A stretch of 64,000 bases of DNA from Massospora cicadina (Eukaryota; Entomophthoromycota; Entomophthoromycetes; Entomophthorales; Entomophthoraceae): positions 1-64,000 of the forward strand of contig JAKSZP010008015.1 in assembly GCA_022478985.1 (NCBI GenBank), in the 5' to 3' direction. The translations under genes and the position numbers were made by a program. Below are positions 45,328 through 55,304 of this stretch, piece after piece. Position 1 is the first letter of the stretch. Every line of letters starts with the position of its first letter. The notes under the pieces were generated by a model. It worked only from the letters and a program-made list of their open reading frames with translations. It was not told where the DNA came from and searched no databases.

Positions 45328-46330
45328 TGTTGGACATATACAAGTTCACAATTGTGATTAGAGTGTTTTAAGCAATAATAATGATATTATTGGCCAAAAG
45401 ATCCTGGTCAATTCTCAGTGGAACCCTGTGAATAGGGGTAACACTTTTACAAATACTATACAGGCAAATAGCATGAAGTCAGGCAATCAGATTTCCCTGA
45501 CCATGCGGGGGAACCAGGGAGTCTATTGGAGGTTTCTCCCAAGGCCGCGTCTAGTTTAAATTTAAACACCTAAGTGGGGACCACACCCTTTTAGAGGCTT
45601 GATGGGGGTCCTCCAAGGTGCAATTATTTCATCTAACAGTGATTGGTTGAAATATATCAAATCATTACCCCACAGGTTCGTCTTGCCTAAAAATAACTTT
45701 CTATCAGTTGTCTTGCCAAAGTGAAGCAATTTTCCTAAGCCCCAATAGGTCAAATTTCCATATTCTCTAGTTAAGACTTTACCAAGCTATTCCAAACATT
45801 AGAATTATATTCTCTTTGACCCTTACACGTTATTTTAAATTTTATTTAAGGTGGGCCAACCTGGGGACAATACCGCACCAATTAGGGAAGTGAAGAAAAT
45901 GGGAAAGGAGGATAAAACCTGGAAAACCTCCATGCGCAGTGTATGATAGGCCAGGAACTCCATGGACCGCCTTTGCTATTCGCTATCTTGGTTTGGGGCA
46001 TTGGTGCGCAAAACCAACACAGTCAAAATCATCCCCTACCCAAAGTCCATTACCAGGATCAAACTTGGGAGGCAGTGGTAGAGGGTCCATACTCTACCAC
46101 TGGGGTATCCTCCCTTCTCTTTGACCCTTGATTATCATTTAAATTTAAATACTGAATGGTAGTATTGAAAAGGCTCACTTTTTGTTTTTTTTTATCCTGC
46201 GCCTAATAAATATTTTAAAAATCCAACTTTACTTTTATTCAAAAAAGTAATCTTTTTAAGTTTTAAGTGTTTTTGTGGAAATCTGGCTGTTATCAGCACC
46301 AGCGAGCCTAAAACTTACTGGATTCCCACA
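45328..46330 (+). mobile_element. Solo LTR of the A family, inserted in F RT and carrying a SINE
   Basis: Starts TGTTGGACATATACAAG and ends GGATTCCCACA. It aligns with A's LTR at several places ('ggccaaaagatcctggtcaa' against 'ggccaaaagactctggccaa', 'caaatagcat.a', 'caataggtcaaat', 'gcaccagcgagc'). Without the SINE and its duplicated TSD it is about 697 bp, against 691-693 bp for A. F reverse transcriptase lies on both sides. No clear 5-bp TSD is left, and about 45 bp of RT are missing at the site. Solo LTRs arise by recombination between the two LTRs of a full element. Confidence 0.75.
45825..46114 (-). mobile_element. tRNA-derived SINE, copy 1 (full head)
   Basis: A 290-bp minus-strand insert with a perfect 15-bp TSD, TTCTCTTTGACCCTT, at 45810-45824 and 46115-46129. 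Its 5' head reads GGGAGGATACCCCAGTGGTA on the minus strand, matching a Pol III A box (CCCAGTGGTAGAG). About 35 bases on is AAGTTTGATCCTGG, matching a B box. The unrelated body ends in an A/T-rich tail (AATAAAATTT). CpG sites seen in copy 3 are mostly TG or CA here. Confidence 0.88.
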
Positions 46331-47480
46331 TAAAGTATCACCCTTTGATATGTAGCTGGCGTGTTTTAACGCCTTGCAGCATCCTAATTGATTAGTAAAG
46401 TCCATGTGCGGTTATTATTTCACATTTCTCTGATCTTCTTTTGGAAACTCTATCTACCAATATCATAAGATCAATTTCATTGCTGATAAGTATCTGCTTT
46501 CCTACACAATCCAAGGTTTTAATATTTTTGGCAAAGAGTAGGAGTCATTTATGGTAAATTTTGTTTAAATGGCTGCAGTCATTTATTACTTGATTGTATC
46601 TGTCCTTCTTCATGGTCAGATTGGACTAACCTATGGACTTGAAGATGGCACTAGAAGCTTATGCTCAATCAGTTTGTTTATTTTGCCCACAATCACTGCT
46701 TTTGAAGCTTTTGATATTCTACTTAGCCTCATATATATCAGTTTGGATTCCCCAGTATCAACTTTATGGATCTTAATTACCGCACATCCAAAATCATGAT
46801 CCTCCTGGGTGAATATTACCTAGTACTTTTCAAATATCTTGAGTACTTATTCCGGCTGGTACTCTATTAATTCACCTAGTTGGACGCAATTCACTAAAAC
46901 ATTAACATTTTCAACAAAACTTTCTGGTAATCCTAATTTGGACAACGTTCCACTGTCATAAAATTACCTAATCCATTAGTGGGATTAAATAGGTAAATAA
47001 ATTTGATTCTTCACACACAAAATTAGATCTCAAATTGCTAATAACACTCAAATTTCTTGTAACTTAAGATCAGGTTCTCAGGAGCTACCCAGGGCTAAAT
47101 CCTTGACTTTCTCTATAAGGATTCAATTTCTTCATATAGCTGCTCAAAATCTCCAAGGTCAAAATCTGTGTTAACAACCATTTCCATTCTTGGTGGAAGA
47201 AAAATTATATATCTGGCCTGTAATGGTATTCCTAAGTTTCTATCAAACATAGTCAGCATTTTCTGGTTTTTTTTCGCCCAGCTAGTTTTTTATTGTATCA
47301 GGATTATGCCATCTTTTTATAAAAAGTTCATGAAGCGTTATTCTTTGTTGACTTATTCTCATTTTGACTAGTAGATTAAAGGCAACATTTAACCCAATAT
47401 TGTGATAGATTGGGGCCATCATGATCCGCACATTGGCCTCTTAAATATCAGTTCAAATTTGTGCGCAAATTTGGAGGTCA
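46331..47480 (-). pseudogene. Element F protease end and RT N-terminal half
   Basis: Read right to left. The RT entry near 46850-46740 shows TQEDHDFGCAVIKIHKVDTG then ESKLI, matching the DxxDxGxT...H-I-x-TG-PI block of gypsy RT. KINKLIEHKLLVPSSSP lies near 46680 and TMKKDRYNQVIND (motif 2) near 46600. RQLHIKGDT near 46360 is just before the solo LTR. Further upstream, FYDSGTLSKLGLP near 46950 fits the linker after the protease, while the protease itself (47000-47480) is too decayed to show DTG. Stops interrupt it. Confidence 0.7.
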
Positions 47481-49330
47481 GATTTGGAAAGTCATACCAA
47501 TCAGAAAAACCACTAGTAACAGAAATTGTTGGTAATGATGCAGGGATTCAAGAATGAGGACTGATCTGGCATATCAAATGATTGGTGTCTCAAATCCTCC
47601 AAATTTTTACTGTGTGGGATATGAGACTTTTATGTGCAACAATTTGGATCTCGCTCAAGAGCTAAATTAGAGTTCTAATAGTTTAATCTATCAAAAATGC
47701 TTTAAGAATGAGGAAACGACAACTGAAAATACAGTTTTGTTTTCTTAATAGGAAAACTACAATAAAAAATCAGATTGTTTGCTTTGAAATTTAGTTTTAT
47801 TTTATAAGAAAAAATTTTGGTCAGAATAACCTAAACAATGAGCTCAGCAAATGATCTAGGCCAGGCTTTGACCTCATTTGCGGCACTATCTTGGGGACAG
47901 GCCTTACTGCTTGCTTGCAGCATCGCTGGAACCTTAGTCTGTGAATGTGTCACAAATTTGGGAAATGGCACATGGGTAAGAGGGTGGTTCTCCATGGGAT
48001 TATCATTCATGTGGTTGGTGACATGTCTGGTGCTGCCCAACTTGTTTGTCACATATTAGCAAGAACCTGTGTGTTAAATATATAGTCAAATTGTTTTGTT
48101 TGAAGTCACAAAATACTCTTATTTTTTTATGAACCCTGTCTAATTTGGACATCATAATTCTGACAGGACAATATAATAGCAGGCGCCAAGGCAACAAACA
48201 ATCTGAACTGGAAAGGTAATGTGCTATAAGCTCCACAAAGAATTGTTATAGTGGGGTTAGCTGTCTTATATTTCTTTTTCATGTTACAGATCCAGTAATA
48301 TCTTTCTTTGTTTCACCAGTATGTTTGTAACAAAGTTATTGGGTGCCCATGTCATGGCCTGATGACATAATTGAGGGTGCCAACTGCAAAAGTTTATCTA
48401 GTTGTTAGGAGGCCAAAAGGTGAATTTGGCAGGCTTTCCTGACCTCAAACATACCCTAGACCAGCGCTGGGTTCAGGCCAGATATTCTCAGGTCAGCCTA
48501 GATGATGTGCGTGACATTTAACCTGTGTTACAGCAAAGAGTGTTAAAATGCGCTAGATATATTACTAATGGCGATGGTTCTTTTTGGTTGATTGACAAAT
48601 GGAATTTTGAAACCCTTTTGATTTTTAATATTCAAAATTGGGTCAGTCATGTTTACAATCAATAACTCAAGTTAGGTCAATCTCAAGATATAGTACCCTG
48701 CCAATGGAAGCATGCACATATTAGTGTACCAGAGCTTAGCACCACTTCCTCCAATTGATAATTCCCACCAATTGTTTAAATATGTTTCCTCAAGACCAAC
48801 TTTCTTGTCAGTCAACTCCTTATTAATAAAATCCCTTGTTAGTTTACATTTTTTGAAATATGGTTCCTTAAGAAAACCTGTGCGCAGACCTCCTCAAGGG
48901 GGTCTCTAGCAGTGTTGGTCTATGTAGTTTCTCTAAATTGGTTCTTGTATCTGGTGTACCGCTGGTACGCCCTGGTTCTCTCCAGACCAAAGTACCCAAT
49001 CTTTTCTGCACCAATCTTCACTTGGTTGTAAACTCCCCTTTGGTATCTAACCAAGTTTTGTTATTAATATTTTATCTCCTACTATATACCACTCTGTATG
49101 CCCTCACCCTGGGTCCTTTTTGCTCTGGAATCCTCTGCAGTGCCCTATTTACCCTCTTACTAATGACTAGTTCCCTGACGGTGTGGCTGTGCACTGCGCA
49201 CCATTTTGCTGGGAACTGGAGAGTTACAGACACTCTCCTTACAGCCCAATTGTCAATTATAGCTCTTACTTTGATTTAAATAACTAAGATGTATAAGTAT
49301 TTACACTTGTAATATGGTAACATAATATTT
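47481..49330. other. Unexplained block between F protease and gag
   Basis: In Ty3/gypsy elements protease follows gag closely, but here nearly 2.9 kb separate the two, so an extra insertion is likely. Both strands are partly open: plus 47838-48059 and 48938-49279 (hydrophobic), and a minus-strand stretch near 49200-48350 (PLEEVCAQVFLKEPYFKKC...). Hydrophobic plus-strand frames opposite charged minus-strand frames can arise from composition alone. I see no terminal repeats or TSD and do not recognise a protein. Confidence 0.35.
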
Positions 49331-49529
49331 ACTGAGTGCATAGCGACATCAGATGCTGAGTCTAAAATATTTCTTAATTAAGTCAACAAATTTTGAAAGG
49401 TCCATTAATAGTACTAATGGGAATGGATACATTGACGTCATCAAGGGGGTGGAAGGCAAGTCAGTAGGGTGTACAGCTACCAACCTGAAGTTTGTGAATT
49501 TGATTCTGGCCCTTTGCACATTGATTGGG

Positions 49530-49740
49530 GTGCCAGACAAAGGAATCTATTGGCAGTTAGTAGGTCTAATAACACAAAAACCTTACCCATGACATAACCA
49601 GAAAAATCCAAGTCCTGATCTGGAGGTGGAAAAACTTTCTATGATGGAGTTTACCCTGCTCAGGTTTTATGTTGATATTTACTTTCTTGCTTTCTTTTAG
49701 CAATGTCTATCCTCTGATCAGCTTACCTCAAATAAATAAA
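49530..49740. repeat. Copy of the 133-330 repeat
   Basis: Aligns with 133-330 as described there. It lies on the gag side of the unexplained block of F. The minus-strand frame reads LDFSGYVMGKVFVLLDLLTA, with a counterpart in the other copy. Confidence 0.6.
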
Positions 49741-51380
49741 CAGATTAACATCATCAAGTTTCATTTAAGCAATTTTTTATCACTTTCAGTGCTTCTTTTA
49801 TTCTCCAATAGCTGACATTTATTTAGCTTGAGCAACCTCTATAATTAATTCTGGTTCACAAAGCCTCAATTTGGCTCTGCTCATAACATGAATATCTGGA
49901 TTTTCCACTTGAAAGAGAGGTTTGAAATGACATCAGCCATTAACAAATCAAAGATATCAATCTTCTCTCAAGATCTGTCCTATAAAACTGTCTATATGCA
50001 GCTTTAGATCATTTCTTATCTAGGCCTCAGGGCTATTCCTACTTCCTTAATGGTTTCCTTCTCTTGAGGGCTAATCAGATTCACCTGCTCATTAGGGAGT
50101 TCATTAGCATTGGTGGGCATAATGTCCCATTTTTCCACATTTATTACAGGTGGTTTATGGACTATTGTTCATTCCTCTATGATTCTCAGGTCTTTTCCCC
50201 ATTTTTTTACAATTCCCAAGCTCAGTAATTTGTTCATTAGGATTCCCCATATGCTAAGTATTCAAGGTGTGTGTTTTCTTGAAGTTCTTATTAGCAGCAT
50301 TGAACACTGATCTTAACATCTCAAGATAGTGTGCCATTTGCAAGGTAGAAGCCATATTGGCCAGGCTGAAGTCATGGCTCGATGTAGATCACAATTGCAT
50401 CTAAGTTCCACTTGCATGGCAACACAGATGTCAATATTGTCAAGGCATTTTTATCTATCATATCTGTGAGTTTTGATAAAATTATTTGGAAAAACCTGTT
50501 TAAAATTTTTTTATAACTGTATCCTCTTAAATTTTTTTCTGAATACCATTCATTCTAGACTACCAAACTTATTTATTTCCACCTTTTTCATCTTTGTAGG
50601 TCCAGGTGTACCCTTTTGAGTTGGAAAATACTAAATTATGGCAATTGGTATCCAGATATATGAGTAAAGTGACAGCCTTCTGCTAATCAAGGCATTAATT
50701 CACTGTTATTCCAAATAATTAAAAGAATGCATGGGCATTATACTGATGAAAGGTTTTTAATTCCCAGAGTGGCCTAAAATTCATCAGTCTTGACTGTATT
50801 GACTATAATATGTGGGAGTTGTCCAGTACCTCTGGTACCCATGAGGGTATTTTCTGAAGTCATCTCAGAAATGGCAGAAAAGGCACTGGGTATGCTCCTT
50901 GCAGCTAGAACAATTCCCACGTTACTAAACCTTATCTACTTTTTCATTCTCACTTAACTCTTTCTCAAGTTAGCCACATGTATATTAGCTGATCTCCAAA
51001 CTCTTGTAAAAGCTAATTCTGTTGTTCTCATAGTTTATAAAATCTATTAACTTAAATCTCAAATATCAATATAATTAACTCTAAATTCTATAAAATTTTG
51101 GTTTGTTAATACTCCAAATTCAGAAAATTCTCCCATATAACTCATCATTTATTTTGCTACAAGCTCTGTCTCCTCATATGTCTTTACAACTCTTTCCTCC
51201 ACTTTCATTAAATAGCCTTGCGTTGCTGACATTAAAAGTCTCATTAACACTCTCCAATTATTTCTTTTTTTAGTACTAGATGGTCCTAACCTGAGGGCTC
51301 TCCAATTATTTCCATATCTTTAAATACATTCTTGACAGATGCCATTTTGCTTACATTTCTAATAAATTCAACCATAAGAA
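49741..51380 (-). pseudogene. Element F gag with CCHC zinc knuckle
   Basis: At 50148-50107 (minus) the sequence reads CNKCGKMGHYAHQC, a perfect CX2CX4HX4C nucleic-acid-binding knuckle. Upstream, KVEINKFGSLE near 50600 and KKFKRIQL near 50555 match the start of the Gag capsid region, and MTSAWPIWLLPCKW near 50360 lies between them and the knuckle. The rest to the LTR is AT-rich with stops. It would package the element RNA. It is decayed except for the knuckle. Confidence 0.7.
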
Positions 51381-51401
51381 CCACCTGTAGTAAGCACTAC
51401 T
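51381..51401 (-). promoter_or_regulatory. Element F primer-binding-site block
   Basis: On the minus strand, directly after the 5' LTR end CAAGTTTACA, the sequence reads AGTAGTGCTTACTACAGGTG, closely matching A's AGTGGTGCTCACTACAGGGG. This fixed the LTR start at 51402. Confidence 0.6.
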
Positions 51402-52484
51402 TGTAAACTTGTAATCTACTACACAAGTTCTGACTTTGCTGCAAGAATAAAGAAGGTTGCTAATCATAGGTAGACAATCAGTATGTCAAATCTTCTCTAT
51501 AAGTGGTTTCAACCCAACTTAGGTATTCTCCTACTGAATTATTGAGAGGATATTAGGATGTTTTATCCCAAAACTTTTTAATCAATAGACATCTAATAAA
51601 TATTTAAAAGATAATAATGTAAAATTTTTTTCTTTAATAATCTAAGGTTTCATATATGGTTGACAGCATTCACCCATTCAGTTGATTCCTTGTTATTTAC
51701 AGCATTCACTAGCAATAATTTTATCATAAAGAATTATAAAAACAATGATTTAACTGCTTTGGTTATCCATCCATCTAGTCAGCACTCATCACTGACTAGA
51801 CTAATATTTTTCCTAGGACAGTTCCCAAAAAACGCATTCCATAATCTTTATCTGCCCTCAGTAAATTAGCATCTTTAAGTTAACAATCATACACTGATAA
51901 CAGAATTATTACCAAATTACAGTAAGCTGTCCCACCAAAACTAATCAACTAGCTACTGCCATGTTAAGTGCTATCACCGCTACAGTAACTACAACTACCT
52001 TTATCAATTGCTGATTTGACCTGATTGATCCACATATTAAATTTAGTTGTTAATTGATACCCAATCAACCAAATTTAAATACCATCTCTGGGGATCATCC
52101 CTAACAAGCTATTAAATGAGATGATGGTGAAAGAAAGTTCCATTAACAACATTTTACTAATGATTCATTTGAAAATAGCTCAAATTAATAATTATATATT
52201 TATAACTCCTTTATCCATCAAGCTTATTCCTTTGTAAGCTATCTAAGATATGAAGATATAGAATAGAGAGTAGCTGATGATATGGTCATACAATTTTCTA
52301 ACAGTTATTAATTTGATAATGAAATGCCTCTTTCAAGTAGTTGACATAAGTGTTGGGTAACATTAACCAGTTAATTATCCACAAACAAGAAAGCAACCCT
52401 GATAGATTCCTGGATGCCCATATACTACTATTTAAAAGCAAATCAAACCTTAAACTAAGGTTTTGATTTTACTTAGCTAACAAC
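51402..52484 (-). repeat. Element F right (5') LTR
   Basis: Begins TGTAAACTTGTAATC and aligns with 36027-36731 and 42679-42914. About 140 bp at 52290-52430 have no counterpart in the left copy. It ends near 'tagctaacaacact'; the exact end is uncertain. Confidence 0.65.
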
Positions 52485-53175
52485 ACTCCTTGACCCCATG
52501 AGAGGAAAAAAGAGAAATTTCACCAAGTGACTGAGTTCAGTCTCTTGGCTCAGGGTAAAGGCATTCATAATAGTATCAAGACAAAAAAATAAAAATCTAA
52601 TTTTTTTAAAATTATATTTTATTTAGCATGAATTTGTGTATAACAAATTTTATGAGGAAAATCTCCAATTCTTATTTAAATGTTTATAAAAAAATCAACT
52701 AAACTTGTTTAAGTCTATTATATTAGTTATGGTAAAAGTTTTTAAGATTAATAAATAGACTATAATGAAAGTTTAGCATCTGCACAAATTTTAGAAGGAC
52801 TACTTAAAAGCACCATACTCCAGGTTCAATTAATTATTAGTTTAATGATGAAAGAAAAGATTCTTTTGGTTTCCTTATATATGGGGGTTTGTGAATGCAA
52901 TTTAAATGAATTACTCCATCTGCAGAAAAATTCCATTATTTTAGAACCTCTTTTTATAGAGTGATCCCTCAATTACTCCAACTGAGCCAAATTAGCATTA
53001 TCATTGGATTGTTAACCTATTAACTTGCTTGATTTTTGAACCTCAGATCAGTTGGATCTTTTAAAAGTATAAAATTTTCTTCATCCATTGCTAATTTGGG
53101 TGCTAATTTTATGCATCCTCCTAAAATGCAAATTATGTTTTATATTTATCTCTAATTTATAATGTGATAGTCAGT
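52485..53175. other. Unassigned AT-rich block between F and C LTR end
   Basis: Not matched to F's left LTR or to C's left LTR. It contains an inverted repeat at 52523-52548 (CCAAGTGACTG / CAGTCTCTTGG, four-base loop, one mismatch). It could be part of F, a further small insertion, or a diverged LTR piece. No genes were seen. Confidence 0.4.
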
Positions 53176-53537
53176 AATGTCCTGATCCATCACAGACTCA
53201 TTCATTTGGGGACTTTTTTCTCAATTTGGCATGGTAATTTTGTCTCTTGGAGATCATTTTGTAATCTAGTAGTATATTTGTAAATCTCTCAACATATGTT
53301 CCTGATATTGTCTATGTATGCATTGTAAGATTCTTTAATGATAGGGGTAATGGAACCCGCTGGCTCAAGTTCAGAGTGGTTGTATTCTGGGAGAGATGGT
53401 GGCTATACACACTTGTTAATAGTGTGTTATAAGTATTCTATCTTCTCTAAGGCAATGCTTGGTGGTAAATTCCCTTTATTTTATTCAAAAGGGTGCAGCG
53501 TCCTGTCCAGCCTGATAGCCACAGTGTGACCCATACA
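53176..53537 (-). repeat. Element C right (5') LTR, outer end
   Basis: Aligns with 15754-16087 of the left LTR ('gtgattgtattctgggaga' against 'gtggttgtattctgggaga', and 'cgtcctgtccagcctgat'). It ends 'cccataca', followed by the TSD ATATC at 53538-53542. Confidence 0.82.
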
Positions 53538-53542
53538 ATATC

Positions 53543-54791
53543 TTACTACTGAGCATAATTTATACTTAATTATATTATGTAGTTAGTAGTTAGTGGCTTA
53601 GTGGTTAAGTTAAGAGTTTAACATATAAGATTTAATTTTTTATATTATTTAATAAACTCAATACATTTTTGTTTGAATTGCTAATTGTTATAAAAAGATA
53701 AATACTAATAGTAACTTAATCTTTATATAGATAATACTGTACCAAAACAAAGCACCACATAAAAATTGAAATTCAAAAGAATTTATGAAGTTTTTTAGTT
53801 AGAACTGAAAGTATAAGCAGCATGAGCAAGGCTTTGTAGCATAGTTAAAGACATAAGGTTTATGCAAGCTAAGTAGAAGAAAGATAATTAAAAAAAGATT
53901 TGAGAGCTGGAATCAAAAACTAATAGGGTACAAGAACTAGTTGGCAGATTGAGGTTCAGTTATATAAGGTACAAAACATCAACAGAGATAAATCTTTTCT
54001 TGGGTACTAGGAATGCTGAAGTTGTTAAATATAGGTGAAAATAACTACACTATCCATGAGAAAGGTTTTACAGTGGGCTTCACTAAAGTGATTAGCAATG
54101 TGGCTGGATCATCAGCTGATTATAAAATGTTCAGATCTAAATAGCGCTGCAAAATGTGAGAGAGTTTGAAAAAAATCAAGATATTTTAACAGAGATTGAA
54201 AGCAACCTAAATCCCCTAAATGAGATACAATCAGGATATTTTGCAGCAACTAAAGGTATCTTTTCAGGTTTGATATCACAAATTAGTAGCACTTGTTATT
54301 AAAATCAGTCAGAATAAATGCAAAAAAACACTTATCTGTAAAGTAGAAAAACTTGAGTCAGTGTCTAATAATCCTGCAATTTATTTTTGGGAAAGGATAA
54401 GTGGGAAGTTAACTTTTATTAGCCTAAGCTATGTTTAGAATATGACAAAGATATGTCTATATGAGGTATTATAATACACTCAACTACTGAGTTTATTTTG
54501 GTAGATATCTAAAATAAATCATAGTTTTAACATTACGAAAAATAATTCACAACCTCTTTTCTTTTTAGAATAAAGGTTTAAAGTTTTTTTGTGTATACAA
54601 GCATATATATATATATATATAGGTGGCCCCATTGGCATTTAATCCTTCTCCAACCACTTGGATATGGGTTTGAAACTGCCCTTAACTCTTATAGGCTGTT
54701 GAGCTTGAAACTTATGGAGTAGAATAAATTAGTAATATCTAATTAATAGGAAGACAAACTAATAACTTCTACCTATAAAAGTGCAAAGGGC
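53543..54791. other. Unassigned AT-rich flank with weak coding-like relic
   Basis: Outside element C. Between about 53880 and 54450 the plus strand has short charged, helix-like segments in different frames (KTNRVQELVGRLRFSYIRY, EKGFTVGFTKVISNVAGSS). This recalls an element gag but without motifs. A TA dinucleotide run lies at about 54604-54620. Nothing else was recognised. Confidence 0.35.
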
Positions 54792-54807
54792 AGAGTTCAT
54801 AATTTTA

Positions 54808-55059
54808 AATTTTAAATTTTTTTATTCGAGGTGGGCCGACCTGGGGACGATACCGCACCGATTAGGGAAGTGAAGAAAATGGGAAAGGAGGATAAAACCC
54901 GGAAAACCTCCATGCGCGGCGTATGATAGGCCAGGAACTCCATGGACCGCCTTTGCTATTTGCTATCTCGGTTCGGGGCATTGGTGCGCAAAACCAACAC
55001 AGTCAAAATCGTCCCCTACCCAAAGTCCATTACCGGGATCGAACTCGGGAGGCAGTGGT
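54808..55059 (-). mobile_element. tRNA-derived SINE, copy 2 (5' truncated)
   Basis: Same family as copies 1 and 3. The TSD AGAGTTCATAATTTTA (16 bp) is at 54792-54807 and 55060-55075. The tail lies at the left, the head at the right. The B box (GAGTTCGATCCCGG on the minus strand) is intact, but the head stops inside the box A arm, so it is 5' truncated. Many CpG sites are retained (for example 'ggcgtatg'), so it is younger than copy 1. Confidence 0.9.
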
Positions 55060-55304
55060 AGAGTTCATAATTTTAGTTTAATAAATTCAAATATATTTTA
55101 TATTACAGAGCTTTGTTTCCTTAGCTAATATGTTAAATGCTACTAAATATAATATTTGCATTTATAATTCATTATTAAGTTTAATTAATCTGCAAAGAAA
55201 AGGATATTGCTTTTTTAATTCATTTTGCTTGATCTAAGTTGAAATTTTGGAACAAGTTTATGTTTTTATCCACAGTTTAAATAAGGCTCTTTCTCTATAT
55301 GCTA

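Larger units (their letters stand above)
36027..52484 (-). mobile_element. Element F: Ty3/gypsy retrotransposon in element C LTR
   Basis: Minus-strand element. The left (3') LTR is 36027-36731 plus 42679 to about 42914; the right (5') LTR runs from 51402 to about 52484. Inside, right to left: gag with CCHC knuckle, an unexplained block, protease and RT, RNase H, integrase. Its RT entry reads DDFGC-like then HKVDTGESKLI, unlike the C/E clade, so it is a different lineage. Element E and an A-family solo LTR interrupt it. The right outer boundary and its TSD are not resolved: 52485-53175 is unassigned. Left flank GGTTT might match GATCC near 53171 after transitions, but that is weak. Confidence 0.75.
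10171..53537 (-). mobile_element. Element C: Ty3/gypsy chromovirus, host of the nested stack
   Basis: Outermost LTR retrotransposon, read right to left. The 5' LTR lies at 35026-36026 plus about 53176-53537, the 3' LTR at 10171-10875 plus 15444-16087. Between them are gag (about 34932-33700), protease (about 33520), RT (about 32140-31300), RNase H (31290-30933 and 18116-17600), integrase (17590-16500) and a chromodomain (about 16410-16258). Removing the later insertions leaves an element of roughly 9-10 kb. The protein order and chromodomain place it among chromoviruses. Both ends agree on a 5-bp TSD. Coding regions are full of stops, and the RT catalytic box reads IDN instead of IDD, so C is an old, dead copy. 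Confidence 0.85.

Noticed and set aside
47838..49279. Plus-strand frames 47838-48059 and 48938-49279 as membrane-protein genes
   Set aside because: Hydrophobic composition only, no homologous motif, and the opposite strand is also largely open. Kept as an unexplained block rather than called as genes.
54604..54620. TA repeat as a replication origin or regulatory site
   Set aside because: A simple dinucleotide run in AT-rich DNA with no supporting context.
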